Source: Paraburkholderia largidicola (GTDB lineage Bacteria; Pseudomonadota; Gammaproteobacteria; Burkholderiales; Burkholderiaceae). From it: 64,000 bases of DNA. The translations under genes were made by a program, and so were the position numbers. The notes beneath the pieces were generated by a model. The model did no database searches, was not told the origin of the DNA, and worked only from the letters and a program-made list of their open reading frames with translations. Where the stretch lies: contig NZ_AP023174.1 in assembly GCF_013426895.1 (NCBI RefSeq), forward strand, positions 1 through 64,000. The letters are read 5' to 3'. This document shows positions 19,574 through 27,527 of this stretch, in pieces. Numbering within the stretch: position 1 is the stretch's first letter; each line of letters starts with the position of its first letter.

Positions 19574-20311
19574 ATGTCCCGCACCCACCCACCGTCCGAC
19601 ACGCCGCTTACCGAAGCGGACATGCAGGCCTTCGCCGATGGCAATCTGCCGCCGGATCGGGCGGCGCGCGTGCGGAAGTATCTCGGCGCGCGACCCGGCG
19701 AGGCCGAACGGATTGCGTTCTACCGGCAGTTGAACATGCAGATGCGCGGCGCATTTGAAGGCGCGTTGCCGCAACGCAGTCGGGCGCCGGCTGGTGATCG
19801 AAAACGGACCGTCGATATCAAATCGGCGATGCGCAGGTTCATCGTGCGGCGCATCGGCGTCGCGCTGCTCGGCTTGGTGCTCGTGGTTCTGTCCGCGAGC
19901 GGCTGGTTTTTCGCGTCGCGCGTGTCGCCGGACATGCTCGACGCCGCAGCCGTCATGGCGCTGATGCGCGAGTCGGGGCAGCAAACTGCTGCTGTGCCGC
20001 AGGCTGCGCCTGCTGACCCGAACGCTGTCGATCTGGCGCCTTTAGGGCTGAAGCTGGTTGCGACAAAGACGCGTCATCCGAATGCGTTGGCGAGCATCGA
20101 CATACTCGATTACCGGAATGCCGATGGCGAAGCTGTCGTGCTGCTTTCGGCGCGAGCGCCATTTGCGACGGACCAGCCGCACTGGGCGGCGCAGCGCATC
20201 GGCGAGGTACGGTTGCTGTCGTGGACGGTGAAAGGGCGGCGCTACGTGCTCGCCGGAAAGGCGACGACACACGGTCTGATGCGTGCCGCCGATGCATTGA
20301 CGATCCGTTAG
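19574..20311 (+). CDS. Anti-sigma-factor-like membrane protein
   Basis: A 245-residue protein with an N-terminal cytosolic region like anti-sigma factors (ADMQAFADGNLPPDRAARVR, about residues 15-55), one transmembrane helix (about 95-115, VALLGLVLVVLSASGWFF) and a 130-residue periplasmic domain. That domain matches the one in the second anti-sigma protein by eye: LGLKLVATKTRH and DYRNADGEAVVLLSAR parallel its FELAGGRIL and MYHNANGERVTLCISHRK. No zinc-binding cysteines are present. It precedes the ECF sigma gene by 145 nt and has its own ECF-type promoter. Confidence 0.75.
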   Translation: MSRTHPPSDTPLTEADMQAFADGNLPPDRAARVRKYLGARPGEAERIAFYRQLNMQMRGAFEGALPQRSRAPAGDRKRTVDIKSAMRRFIVRRIGVALLGLVLVVLSASGWFFASRVSPDMLDAAAVMALMRESGQQTAAVPQAAPADPNAVDLAPLGLKLVATKTRHPNALASIDILDYRNADGEAVVLLSARAPFATDQPHWAAQRIGEVRLLSWTVKGRRYVLAGKATTHGLMRAADALTIR

Positions 20312-20366
20312 CAAATGCACGGCTTGTCTATTTGCACGCCGTTGCCCGGTTGCGGCGAAATAAAGC

Positions 20367-20392
20367 GGAATAAAATACAGCAGGTTGTGTTC
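20367..20392 (+). promoter_or_regulatory. Candidate ECF-type promoter B
   Basis: GGAAT at 20367-20371, a 17-nt spacer, then GTTC at 20389-20392, 64 nt before the ECF sigma gene. The upstream half GGAATAAAA matches promoter A closely, which fits autoregulation of the sigma gene. Confidence 0.6.
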
Positions 20393-20456
20393 TCTGCTTC
20401 AAGAGGCGACGCGCGCGCCGAAATGCGCGCCACGCGATATCTGATGGGTAGAGCAA

Positions 20457-20975
20457 ATGGACATCCGTAACGAGTTGATGGATCACGTGCCGCGATTGCG
20501 CCGCTATGCGCGCGCGCTGATCAGCAATCGCGATCTCGCGGACGATCTCGTGCAGGACACGCTCGAACGCGCGCTCACCCGCACGAAGATGTTCCAGGCG
20601 GGAACCGATCTGCGCGCATGGCTTTTCACGATCATGCACAACGTGTTCGTCAATCAGGTGCGCAAGTCGTCGACGCGCGCCGTTCACGTTTCGGTGGACG
20701 ACGAGAGCATTGTCGAAAGCGAATTTGCGGTGTCGGGCGAGCAGACGCGTTCGCTCGAAGTGCGCGACCTCGATTACGCGTTGCAGCGTCTGCCCGCCGA
20801 TCAGCGCGAAGTCGTCCTGCTGGTTGGGCTAGAGGAAATGAGTTACGCCGAGGTTGCGATTGCGCTCGACATCCCCGTTGGTACTGTGATGTCGAGGCTC
20901 TCGCGTGGACGGGAGCGCTTGCGCGCATTGATGGCGGGCGCGCAGCCCGGCGCGAAACTGAAGGTGGTGCGATGA
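20457..20975 (+). CDS. ECF-family RNA polymerase sigma factor
   Basis: A 172-residue group 4 sigma factor. Region 2 spans about residues 10-75 (ISNRDLADDLVQDTLERAL, then LRAWLFTIMHNVFVNQVR) and region 4 about 105-160 (LQRLPADQREVVLLVGLEEM, then VAIALDIPVGTVMSRLSRGR). It has no region 3, as expected. The stop overlaps the downstream anti-sigma gene in ATGA, so sigma and anti-sigma are coupled. It should direct RNA polymerase to envelope-stress-type promoters; the GGAAT-N17/18-GTT sites here are its candidate targets. The signal is unknown. Confidence 0.93.
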   Translation: MDIRNELMDHVPRLRRYARALISNRDLADDLVQDTLERALTRTKMFQAGTDLRAWLFTIMHNVFVNQVRKSSTRAVHVSVDDESIVESEFAVSGEQTRSLEVRDLDYALQRLPADQREVVLLVGLEEMSYAEVAIALDIPVGTVMSRLSRGRERLRALMAGAQPGAKLKVVR

Positions 20976-21805
20976 GCGATCAACTGACTCCCATCAGCGA
21001 AGAAGACGTTCATGCGTACGTGGACGGCACGCTGTCCGACGAGCGCCGTGAAGAGGTCGAGCGCGCGATCGAACTGAATCCCGCGCTGGCAGCGCGCGTC
21101 AGCGATTACTTTTCGCTGAACAACATGTTTCATGAGCGCTATGACCGGGTGTTGAGCGAGCCTGTGCCGGCGCGCTTGCGGATGCCCGAAAAGCGTCGCT
21201 GGCTCAGCGCCGCGAACTGGCCGCAGTACGCGGGCATGGCGGCGGCGCTGGTGCTGGGCATCGGCATTGGCGTCGGTACGAACATGGGCAAGGACGTTGC
21301 TGCGCCGTGGGCGAGTGCGCCGTCGGTCACGTCGAGTACGCGGCCCGTGAGCGCGGACGCTTCGGAAGTGTTCGCGCGGAAGGCGGCGTTGGCGCATGTC
21401 GTGTACATGCCTGCTGTCGATCGTCCCGCGCAGATCGGCGAGGACCACGAGCAGGATTTCGTGCAGTACCTCGCGAACAAGCTCGGCACCGACGTGCATC
21501 CGCCGATGCTTACCAAAACCGGATTCGAGCTTGCGGGCGGCCGCATCTTGCCCGGCGACGACGGTCCCGTTGCGCAGTTCATGTATCACAACGCGAACGG
21601 CGAGCGCGTGACGCTTTGCATTTCTCATCGCAAGGTGAATGCGAATACGACGGCGTTCAAGCTCTATCAGGAAGGGCCTGTGAACGTTTTCTATTGGGTC
21701 GATGGCGATTTTGGCTATGCGGTGTCGGGTGGTATTGACCGCAAGGTGATGTTGCAGATTGCGCATGATGTGTATGCGCAGTTGACTGGGGCGACGCCGG
21801 GTTGA
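20972..21805 (+). CDS. Membrane anti-sigma factor, partner of the ECF sigma
   Basis: A 277-residue anti-sigma factor. The cytosolic sigma-binding region (about 1-70, ISEEDVHAYVDGTLSDERRE) lacks the zinc-binding HxxxCxxC motif. A transmembrane helix follows (about 85-105, GMAAALVLGIGIGVGTNMG), then a long periplasmic domain. That domain has an unusual VNVFYWVDGDFGYAVSGGID segment near the end and a single cysteine near LCISHR. The ATG at 20972 overlaps the sigma stop. It is homologous by eye to the protein encoded upstream of the sigma factor, so two related inhibitors flank one sigma. Confidence 0.88.
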   Translation: MSDQLTPISEEDVHAYVDGTLSDERREEVERAIELNPALAARVSDYFSLNNMFHERYDRVLSEPVPARLRMPEKRRWLSAANWPQYAGMAAALVLGIGIGVGTNMGKDVAAPWASAPSVTSSTRPVSADASEVFARKAALAHVVYMPAVDRPAQIGEDHEQDFVQYLANKLGTDVHPPMLTKTGFELAGGRILPGDDGPVAQFMYHNANGERVTLCISHRKVNANTTAFKLYQEGPVNVFYWVDGDFGYAVSGGIDRKVMLQIAHDVYAQLTGATPG

Positions 21806-21911
21806 TATTGCTGAGGCTGTGACGTTGAGCGGCTGCATCTTCGGATGTGGCCGCTTTTGTTTTGCGCCTGAATAGTTAGATATCCATATTTATTTTTTAG
21901 TGTGGCGAGTG

Positions 21912-21938
21912 GGAATAGATTGCAACGTCGCGTGGTTC
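21912..21938 (+). promoter_or_regulatory. Candidate ECF-type promoter C
   Basis: GGAAT at 21912-21916, an 18-nt spacer, then GTTC at 21935-21938, 39 nt before the small secreted-protein gene. It shares the pattern of promoters A and B, although the bases after GGAAT differ (AGAT). Confidence 0.5.
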
Positions 21939-21976
21939 GTCACTATGCGTACCGCACGTTTTCAAAGGAGTTGGAA

Positions 21977-22246
21977 ATGAAGATGCTCGCATTGCTGGCT
22001 GTCTCCGTCGCTGCACTCGGTTCGACGAATGTCTTCGCGCAGGGCAAGACGCGCGCAGAGGTGTATCAGGAGTTGATCGAAGCTCAGCAGAATGGATTGA
22101 ACTTCGTCACGGATGCTTCGTATCCCGATGTGAGTCCGGCCTTTCAAGGCACGGTCGAATATCTGAAGAAGCAGGCGCTTGCCAAAGCGGAACGTGCGAA
22201 CAAGATGGCCAAGGCGGCTTCGGATGCGGCCGTGTCGGGGAATTGA
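21977..22246 (+). CDS. Small secreted protein, DUF4148-like
   Basis: An 89-residue protein with an N-terminal signal peptide (MKMLALLAVSVAALGS, cleavage after NVFAQ near residue 22) and a mature part beginning GKTRAEVYQELIEAQ. The latter resembles the DUF4148 family common in Burkholderiaceae. The ATG at 21977 has AAGGAG 7 nt upstream; an in-frame ATG 6 nt later is possible. The function is unknown. Its promoter region shares the element found upstream of the ECF sigma gene, so it may be a regulon member released under envelope stress. Confidence 0.8.
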   Translation: MKMLALLAVSVAALGSTNVFAQGKTRAEVYQELIEAQQNGLNFVTDASYPDVSPAFQGTVEYLKKQALAKAERANKMAKAASDAAVSGN

Positions 22247-22270
22247 AGTTGTGTTCGGCGCGCTGCGCCA

Positions 22271-22308
22271 AAACAAAAAGGCCGGTCAGCTTTCGCTTGA
22301 CCGGCCTT
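22271..22308 (-). terminator. Terminator of the tRNA-Lys transcript
   Basis: AAGGCCGGTCA (22279-22289) pairs perfectly with TGACCGGCCTT (22298-22308). On the minus strand the stem is followed by TTTTTGTTTT, so it ends the tRNA-Lys transcript. On the plus strand it may also stop the DUF4148 gene, with a weaker tail. Confidence 0.88.
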
Positions 22309-22317
22309 CGAATTCTT

Positions 22318-22393
22318 TGGTGGGGCGTGAGTGACTCGAACACTCGACCTACGGATTAAGAGTCCGCTGCTCTACCAACTGAGCTAACGCCCC
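22318..22393 (-). tRNA. tRNA-Lys (anticodon CTT)
   Basis: A 76-nt cloverleaf. The acceptor GGGGCGT pairs with ACGCCCC, the D-arm is GCTCAGTTGGTAGAGC, the anticodon loop CTCTTAA gives CTT, and the T-loop is TTCGAGT. The discriminator A is followed by an encoded CCA. All stems pair, with one G-T in the anticodon stem. Confidence 0.97.
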
Positions 22394-22405
22394 AACAGAA
22401 GCGAA

Positions 22406-22434
22406 ATTATGCAGGAGTTTTTCTTGCTTGGCAA
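22406..22434 (-). promoter_or_regulatory. Promoter of tRNA-Lys
   Basis: On the minus strand, TTGCCA (22434-22429), exactly 17 nt, then CATAAT (22411-22406). The -10 lies 12 nt before the mature 5' end of the tRNA. Confidence 0.8.
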
Positions 22435-22599
22435 GAGCTCCTCGCAAATTTCTTAAAAAAAGATGCGGCAGCACACCACCCCAGAAGGACTGCCGCGCCA
22501 GCATCCACCGAAAGCACCATCGAAGCGCACGGGCGTTCGTCCCGGTATCATGTCGCGAACCATGCCGCGCGGCCTTCCGCGCGGCTTCAACGGGAAATC

Positions 22600-23007
22600 A
22601 TGATGGACGAAACCGAAGTCCGGGAACTGCTCGATCGCGTGCTCGCGCCATGGGTGCGCGCGCTGTCGCTCACGCCCGTCAAGGTCGACGATGAAAGCGC
22701 GACGCTGCGGTTGCCGTTTTCCGGCGAGTTGCGGCACAGCGGCGGCGTGATCTGCGGCCAGGTCTTCATGGCAGCCGCCGATACGGCGATGGTCGTCGCG
22801 ATTTCAGCCGCGCTCGGCGGGTTCAAGCCGATGACCACCGTCTCGCTGAACATCAGCTTCATGCGCGCCGTTCGCAAGGGCGACGTGGTCATCACGGCGC
22901 GCGTACTGCGCATGGGCCGCAATCTCGTGTTCGGCGAAGTCGAGCTGACCGACGACGACGGCAAGATGGCCGTCCACGCCACCACCACCTACGCGCTGCT
23001 CAACTGA
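22600..23007 (+). CDS. PaaI-type hotdog thioesterase
   Basis: A 135-residue single hotdog-fold protein. It has the signature GGVICGQVFMAAADTAMVVA (about residues 48-67), whose acidic residue in AADT is the expected catalytic position, and LNISFMRAVRKGDVVI later on. Proteins of this type hydrolyse acyl- or phenylacetyl-CoA thioesters in the cytoplasm; the substrate here is not predictable. Two adjacent ATGs (22600 and 22603) are possible starts. It precedes the patatin gene by 53 nt, so a shared role in acyl-lipid turnover is possible. Confidence 0.85.
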   Translation: MMDETEVRELLDRVLAPWVRALSLTPVKVDDESATLRLPFSGELRHSGGVICGQVFMAAADTAMVVAISAALGGFKPMTTVSLNISFMRAVRKGDVVITARVLRMGRNLVFGEVELTDDDGKMAVHATTTYALLN

Positions 23008-23060
23008 GCGCGCCCGTCGACGGCGCGAACCCGCACCGCGGCAATCGAAGGAAGCAACGG

Positions 23061-23927
23061 ATGTTCGATCAGGTCGTATTCGCCGGCGGCGGCAATCGCT
23101 GCTGGTGGCAAGCAGGATTCTGGGACGTGGTCCAGCCGGAACTGGCTATCAAGCCGCGCGTGATCACGGGCATCTCGGCGGGCGCGGCCACGGCCTGCAT
23201 GCTCTATACGCGCGACGCCGACTGGGTGATGCGCTATTACGAAACCGCGCTGCGCAACAACACGAAGAACGCCTACTGGGGCAATCTGCTGCGCGGCGAA
23301 TCGGTGTTTCCGCATTACCGGATCTACCGGCAGGCGCTGCTCGACATCTATGGCGAAAAGTTCGCGCAACTGGCGAAGGCACCGGAGATCCGCATCGGCG
23401 TGTCGCATGTACCGCGCTGGCTCGGCGCGCGCAGCGCGGTTGCCGCAGGATTGATCGCCTACAACATCGAAAAATACATCCGCAAGACGCTGCATCCGAC
23501 GCTCGGGCAGTCGCTCGGCTTCCATCCGGAATTCGTTCGCGCGCAGGATTGCGCGAGCGTCGAGGAACTCGCGGACCTGATTCTGCAGTCATCGTGTACG
23601 CCGCCGTTCACGCCGGTTCTGCGACGCAATGGGCGTCCCGTGCTGGATGGCGGGATGGTCGACAATGTGCCCGTCGGCGCGCTCGATCCGGCGCCCGGCA
23701 ATGTGCTGGTGATGGTGACGCGTATCTATCCGCGTCCGCAGATGTTCGTCGTACCGCATGGCACACAACAGCGGTTGTACGTGCAGCCGTCCCGCAAGGT
23801 GCCGATTTCGAGCTGGGACTACACGAGTCCGTCGCAGATGCAGCACGCGTACAACCTCGGCCGTGTGGACGGCGAGCAGTTTCTACAACGCGTGCCTGAA
23901 CTGCTCGACGCCGCTGCGCACGACTGA
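23061..23927 (+). CDS. Patatin-like phospholipase/acyl hydrolase
   Basis: A 288-residue patatin-domain protein. The glycine-rich oxyanion segment FAGGGNRCWWQAGF is at residues 7-20, the nucleophile motif GISAG at 37-41 (S39), and the DGG motif with D196 in VLDGGMVDNVPVG. Together S39 and D196 form the Ser-Asp dyad. There is no signal peptide, so it acts in the cytoplasm or at the inner membrane. The likely activity is release of fatty acids from phospholipids or acyl esters. It converges with a minus-strand dehydrogenase gene. Confidence 0.92.
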   Translation: MFDQVVFAGGGNRCWWQAGFWDVVQPELAIKPRVITGISAGAATACMLYTRDADWVMRYYETALRNNTKNAYWGNLLRGESVFPHYRIYRQALLDIYGEKFAQLAKAPEIRIGVSHVPRWLGARSAVAAGLIAYNIEKYIRKTLHPTLGQSLGFHPEFVRAQDCASVEELADLILQSSCTPPFTPVLRRNGRPVLDGGMVDNVPVGALDPAPGNVLVMVTRIYPRPQMFVVPHGTQQRLYVQPSRKVPISSWDYTSPSQMQHAYNLGRVDGEQFLQRVPELLDAAAHD

Positions 23928-23976
23928 AATGCGTACTTAAAGGCGCTGCGGCCCGCGCGGGGCCGCATGCATTCGC

Positions 23977-24990
23977 CTAGCGGCGGCGTCCGCCCTGCAG
24001 CGCTTCCGGATTCGCAACGCTCGACGTATCGCCCTGATCGAACGCAAGAATGTTCTTGAACGCCGCGCTGAAATAAAGCTCGTAGCTTTCCTTCTCGACA
24101 TAACCGATGTGCGGCGAGCAGATCACGTTTTCCATTCGCAGCAGGCTGTAGCCCTGCAGGATCGGCTCGCTTTCGTAGACGTCGATCGCCACCATGCCCG
24201 GCCGGTTGTGCGACAGCGCGCCGATCAGCGCGTTCTCTTCCAGCAGTTCGGCGCGGCTCGTGTTGACGAAGAGTGCAGTCGGCTTCATGCGCATCAGATC
24301 GTCCTGCTTGACGATGCCGCGCGTGTCGTCGTGCATGCGCAGATGCAGCGACAGCACGTCGCTCTGCTCGAACAGCGCTTCGCGGCTTTCCGCGACCTGA
24401 TAGCCGTCGGCGAGCGCCGCTTCGCGCGTGTGGTCGCGGCCCCAGATCAACACGTTCATCCCGAACGCCTTGCCGTAACCCGCCACCAGCCGGCCGATCT
24501 TGCCGTAGCCCCAGATGCCGAGCGTCTGTCCGCGCAGCACCTGGCCGAGACCGAAGTTCGGCGGCAGCGCCGAAGTCTTCAGGCCAGACTGTTGCCACGC
24601 GCCTTGCTTAAGGTTTGCCACGTATTGCGGAATGCGCCGTTGCGCGGCCATGATGAGGGCCCACGTCAGTTCGGCGGGAGCGATCGGGGAGCCGACGCCT
24701 TCCAGCACGGCAATGCCGCGCTCGGTACAGGCGGCGATGTCGATATGGTTTCCTGCACGGCCTGTCTGGCTGATCATGCGCAGATGCGGCAATTTGTCGA
24801 GCAGTTGCGAGCTGATGCGTGTGCGTTCGCGAATCAGGACCAGTGCGTCGACTTCCGACAGGCGGCTGGCCAGCTGGCCCAGACCGCGGACGGTGTTGTT
24901 GAAAACCTTGACCTCGTGGTCAGCGAGCATTTGGAAACAGTCGAGCTTGCGGACAGCGTCTTGATAATCGTCAAGGATGGCAATCTTCAT
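23977..24990 (-). CDS. D-2-hydroxyacid dehydrogenase family protein
   Basis: A 337-residue NAD-dependent dehydrogenase of the SerA/2-hydroxyacid family. It has the Rossmann motif GIWGYGKIG (158-166), the catalytic Arg in NTSRAE (about R245), Glu in ESEP (about 273-276) and His in CSPHIGY (H294). It would interconvert a 2-keto acid and the D-2-hydroxy acid. The true substrate is unknown, because paralogues act on phosphoglycerate, glyoxylate or hydroxypyruvate. It is transcribed away from pckG across a gap with a 26-bp dyad. A GC-rich inverted repeat without a T-run (23947-23967) lies at its 3' end. Confidence 0.9.
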   Translation of the reverse strand: MKIAILDDYQDAVRKLDCFQMLADHEVKVFNNTVRGLGQLASRLSEVDALVLIRERTRISSQLLDKLPHLRMISQTGRAGNHIDIAACTERGIAVLEGVGSPIAPAELTWALIMAAQRRIPQYVANLKQGAWQQSGLKTSALPPNFGLGQVLRGQTLGIWGYGKIGRLVAGYGKAFGMNVLIWGRDHTREAALADGYQVAESREALFEQSDVLSLHLRMHDDTRGIVKQDDLMRMKPTALFVNTSRAELLEENALIGALSHNRPGMVAIDVYESEPILQGYSLLRMENVICSPHIGYVEKESYELYFSAAFKNILAFDQGDTSSVANPEALQGGRRR

Positions 24991-25338
24991 GGCGTATATG
25001 TTTTGCGACGCACCATGCGGGTGCGGAACGGAGAGTCTTGTTCGGGTGTCCCATCATGTGACCTGGACCACATGATGCTTATTGTGAATGCCTTACCGTA
25101 CAAGGAACCGCTATGACGGAGCCACGACGGCGGGGCAAGTTCCCTCGTTTTTAACAGTTTGTTGCATGTCCACGCAAGCCGCTTTACAGACGGTTTCAAC
25201 GTGTCGGCGACAGGCTGGAAGGCCCTTACGACTGCTGGATCGTGCGCCTTAAAACACTTCGCGCCGATTATCGCCTCTCGCATGCAGCGTCGCTGGGCTA
25301 GCACCGTTTTTCTTTTCTACCAAAACGGAGACAGCTCG
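24991..25338. promoter_or_regulatory. Divergent region between dehydrogenase and pckG, with dyad
   Basis: A 348-nt gap without a credible gene. CATCATGTG (25052-25060) and CACATGATG (25069-25077) form a perfect 9-bp inverted repeat with an 8-nt spacer, about 60 nt before the dehydrogenase start and 260 nt before pckG. The half-site layout resembles operators of GntR-type regulators, but no regulator is encoded beside it. I recognise no riboswitch. Confidence 0.5.
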
Positions 25339-27195
25339 ATGAATCATCCCGCATTTGCAGGCCATTCGACCCTCGAAGCGCCTGCCTGGGTCAAACATCA
25401 AAAACTGATCGAGTGGGTGCAGCGCGTGGCCGCGCTGGCAAAGCCAGAGCGGATCGTCTGGTGCGATGGTTCGCAGGAGGAATACGACCGTCTGAACGCG
25501 CAGATGGTTGCAGCCGGCACCCTCAAGAAGCTCAACCCGGCCAAACGGCCCAATTCATATCTCGCATGGTCCGATCCGTCCGATGTCGCGCGTGTCGAGG
25601 ATCGCACGTTCATCTGCTCCGAGCATCGCGAGGACGCCGGCCCGACCAACAACTGGATCGCGCCTGCCGAGATGCGCTCGACGCTCGACGGTCTCTTCGA
25701 CGGTGCAATGCGCGGCCGCACGATGTACGTCGTGCCGTTCTCGATGGGCCCGCTCGGTTCGCCGATCGCGCATATCGGCGTCGAGTTGAGCGACAGCCCA
25801 TACGTCGTCACGAATATGCGGATCATGACGCGCATGGGCCGCCAGGTGTACGACGTGCTCGGCGAGGACGGCGAATTCGTGCCGTGCGTGCATTCAGTCG
25901 GCGCGCCGCTCGCAGCGGGTCAGAAAGACGTCGCGTGGCCGTGCAATGACACGAAGTACATCGTCCATTTCCCCGAATCGCGTGAAATCTGGAGTTACGG
26001 CTCGGGCTACGGCGGCAATGCGCTGCTCGGCAAGAAGTGCTTCGCGCTGCGCATCGCATCGACGATGGGCCGCGACGAAGGCTGGCTCGCCGAGCACATG
26101 CTGGTGCTGGGCGTCACGTCGCCGGAAGGCAAGAAGCATCACGTCGCGGCCGCGTTTCCGTCTGCGTGCGGCAAGACCAACTTCGCGATGCTGATCCCGC
26201 CGCAAGGCATGGACGGCTGGAAGATCACGACGATCGGCGACGACATTGCGTGGATCAAGCCCGGCAAGGACGGGCGGCTCTACGCGATCAACCCGGAGGC
26301 GGGCTATTTCGGCGTCGCGCCGGGCACGAGCGAAAAGACCAACTTCAACGCGATGGCGACGCTGAAGGAGAACGTGATCTTCACGAACGTCGCGCTGACC
26401 GACGACGGCGATGTCTGGTGGGAAGGCATGACGGACGAGCCGCCTGCGCATCTGATCGACTGGCAGGGCAAGGACTGGACGCCCGCCATCGCGAAGGAAA
26501 CGGGGCGCAAGGCCGCGCACCCGAACGCGCGCTTCACGGCGCCCGCATCGCAATGCCCGTCGATCGACGCCGATTGGGAGAATCCGGCCGGTGTGCCCAT
26601 CGACGCGTTCGTCTTCGGCGGCCGCCGTTCGACGACCGTGCCGCTCGTTACGGAAGCGCGCGACTGGGTCGAGGGCGTCTACATGGCGGCGACGATGGGC
26701 TCGGAAACGACGGCAGCCGCGGCGGGCCAGCAGGGCGTCGTGCGGCGCGATCCGTTCGCGATGCTGCCGTTCTGCGGCTACAACATGAGCGACTACTTCG
26801 GCCACTGGCTGAAGACGGGCGCGAAACTGGAGCAGATGAGCGCGCGTACGCCGAAGATTTTCTGCGTCAACTGGTTCCGCAAGGGCGACGACGGCAAGTT
26901 CGTGTGGCCGGGCTTCGGTGAAAACATGCGCGTGCTGCGCTGGATGATCGACCGGATCGAAGGCAAGGCGCAGGGCGAGGAGCACGCATTCGGCGTCTCG
27001 CCGCGTTATGAGGATATCGACTGGAGCGGGCTCGATTTCACCCGCGAGCAGTTCGAGCAGGTGATCTCCGTCGATGATGCCGCGTGGCGCAAGGAACTCG
27101 CATTGCACAGCGAATTGTTCGACACGCTGAAGCAAGGCCTGCCTGCCGCACTGCAAGATACGCGAAACGCGCTGGAGAAAAAGCTGGTCGCGTGA
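25339..27195 (+). CDS. pckG: Phosphoenolpyruvate carboxykinase (GTP)
   Basis: A 618-residue GTP-type PEP carboxykinase that converts oxaloacetate to PEP plus CO2 in gluconeogenesis. Visible elements are the substrate-binding stretch [13 protein letters not shown], the mobile kinase-1 loop FPSACGKTN (reactive Cys followed by GKTN), the metal-binding region [10 protein letters not shown] and the guanine-pocket segment [19 protein letters not shown]. The ATG at 25339 ([10 protein letters not shown]) has GGAG nearby and gives the usual family length. Together with ethanolamine and acetate use, it fits growth on two-carbon compounds. A terminator follows. Confidence 0.97.
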   Translation: MNHPAFAGHSTLEAPAWVKHQKLIEWVQRVAALAKPERIVWCDGSQEEYDRLNAQMVAAGTLKKLNPAKRPNSYLAWSDPSDVARVEDRTFICSEHREDAGPTNNWIAPAEMRSTLDGLFDGAMRGRTMYVVPFSMGPLGSPIAHIGVELSDSPYVVTNMRIMTRMGRQVYDVLGEDGEFVPCVHSVGAPLAAGQKDVAWPCNDTKYIVHFPESREIWSYGSGYGGNALLGKKCFALRIASTMGRDEGWLAEHMLVLGVTSPEGKKHHVAAAFPSACGKTNFAMLIPPQGMDGWKITTIGDDIAWIKPGKDGRLYAINPEAGYFGVAPGTSEKTNFNAMATLKENVIFTNVALTDDGDVWWEGMTDEPPAHLIDWQGKDWTPAIAKETGRKAAHPNARFTAPASQCPSIDADWENPAGVPIDAFVFGGRRSTTVPLVTEARDWVEGVYMAATMGSETTAAAAGQQGVVRRDPFAMLPFCGYNMSDYFGHWLKTGAKLEQMSARTPKIFCVNWFRKGDDGKFVWPGFGENMRVLRWMIDRIEGKAQGEEHAFGVSPRYEDIDWSGLDFTREQFEQVISVDDAAWRKELALHSELFDTLKQGLPAALQDTRNALEKKLVA

Positions 27196-27216
27196 CGTGG
27201 TGAGCGTTCACTAACG

Positions 27217-27254
27217 AATGACGAAGCCGCCTCCGGGCGGCTTTCCCGTCATTT
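27217..27254 (+). terminator. Terminator after pckG
   Basis: The inner stem AAGCCGCC / GGCGGCTT with a 4-nt loop (27224-27243) is enclosed by an outer AATGACG / CGTCATT. The T-run is short (TTT). Confidence 0.7.
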
Positions 27255-27527
27255 CGGCCATTTTCGCGTCACCTTTCGACCCCCATTCTGCCGCCGACGC
27301 ACCGCTTTCGCTGTTCGAGCTACCAAAGCGATTCCGACGCGATGCAGCAAATTGTTTCGACAATGGGAACAATAGGGGGTGGTCTATTCCGTCCCTTAAG
27401 ATATTGACTCAAATTTTCATAAAATTTCTGCTTTCTTAGGCAACTTCTGCAGGATTTCCCTAGTCGTAGGAAAATCCCAAATGTGCTTCCTGTTCGCGGG
27501 GGAGCGGTAATACGGCAGGAGTTGTCC
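27255..27527. promoter_or_regulatory. LysR upstream region with a 26-bp dyad
   Basis: AT-richer than its surroundings, without a credible gene. GGATTTCCCTA (27452-27462), gtcg, then TAGGAAAATCC (27467-27477) form an inverted repeat of 11-bp arms with one mismatch, ending 50 nt before the LysR start. This is where LysR-type proteins usually bind to repress their own gene. A TTGACT at about 27404 could be a -35, but no good -10 is spaced correctly. Confidence 0.5.
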
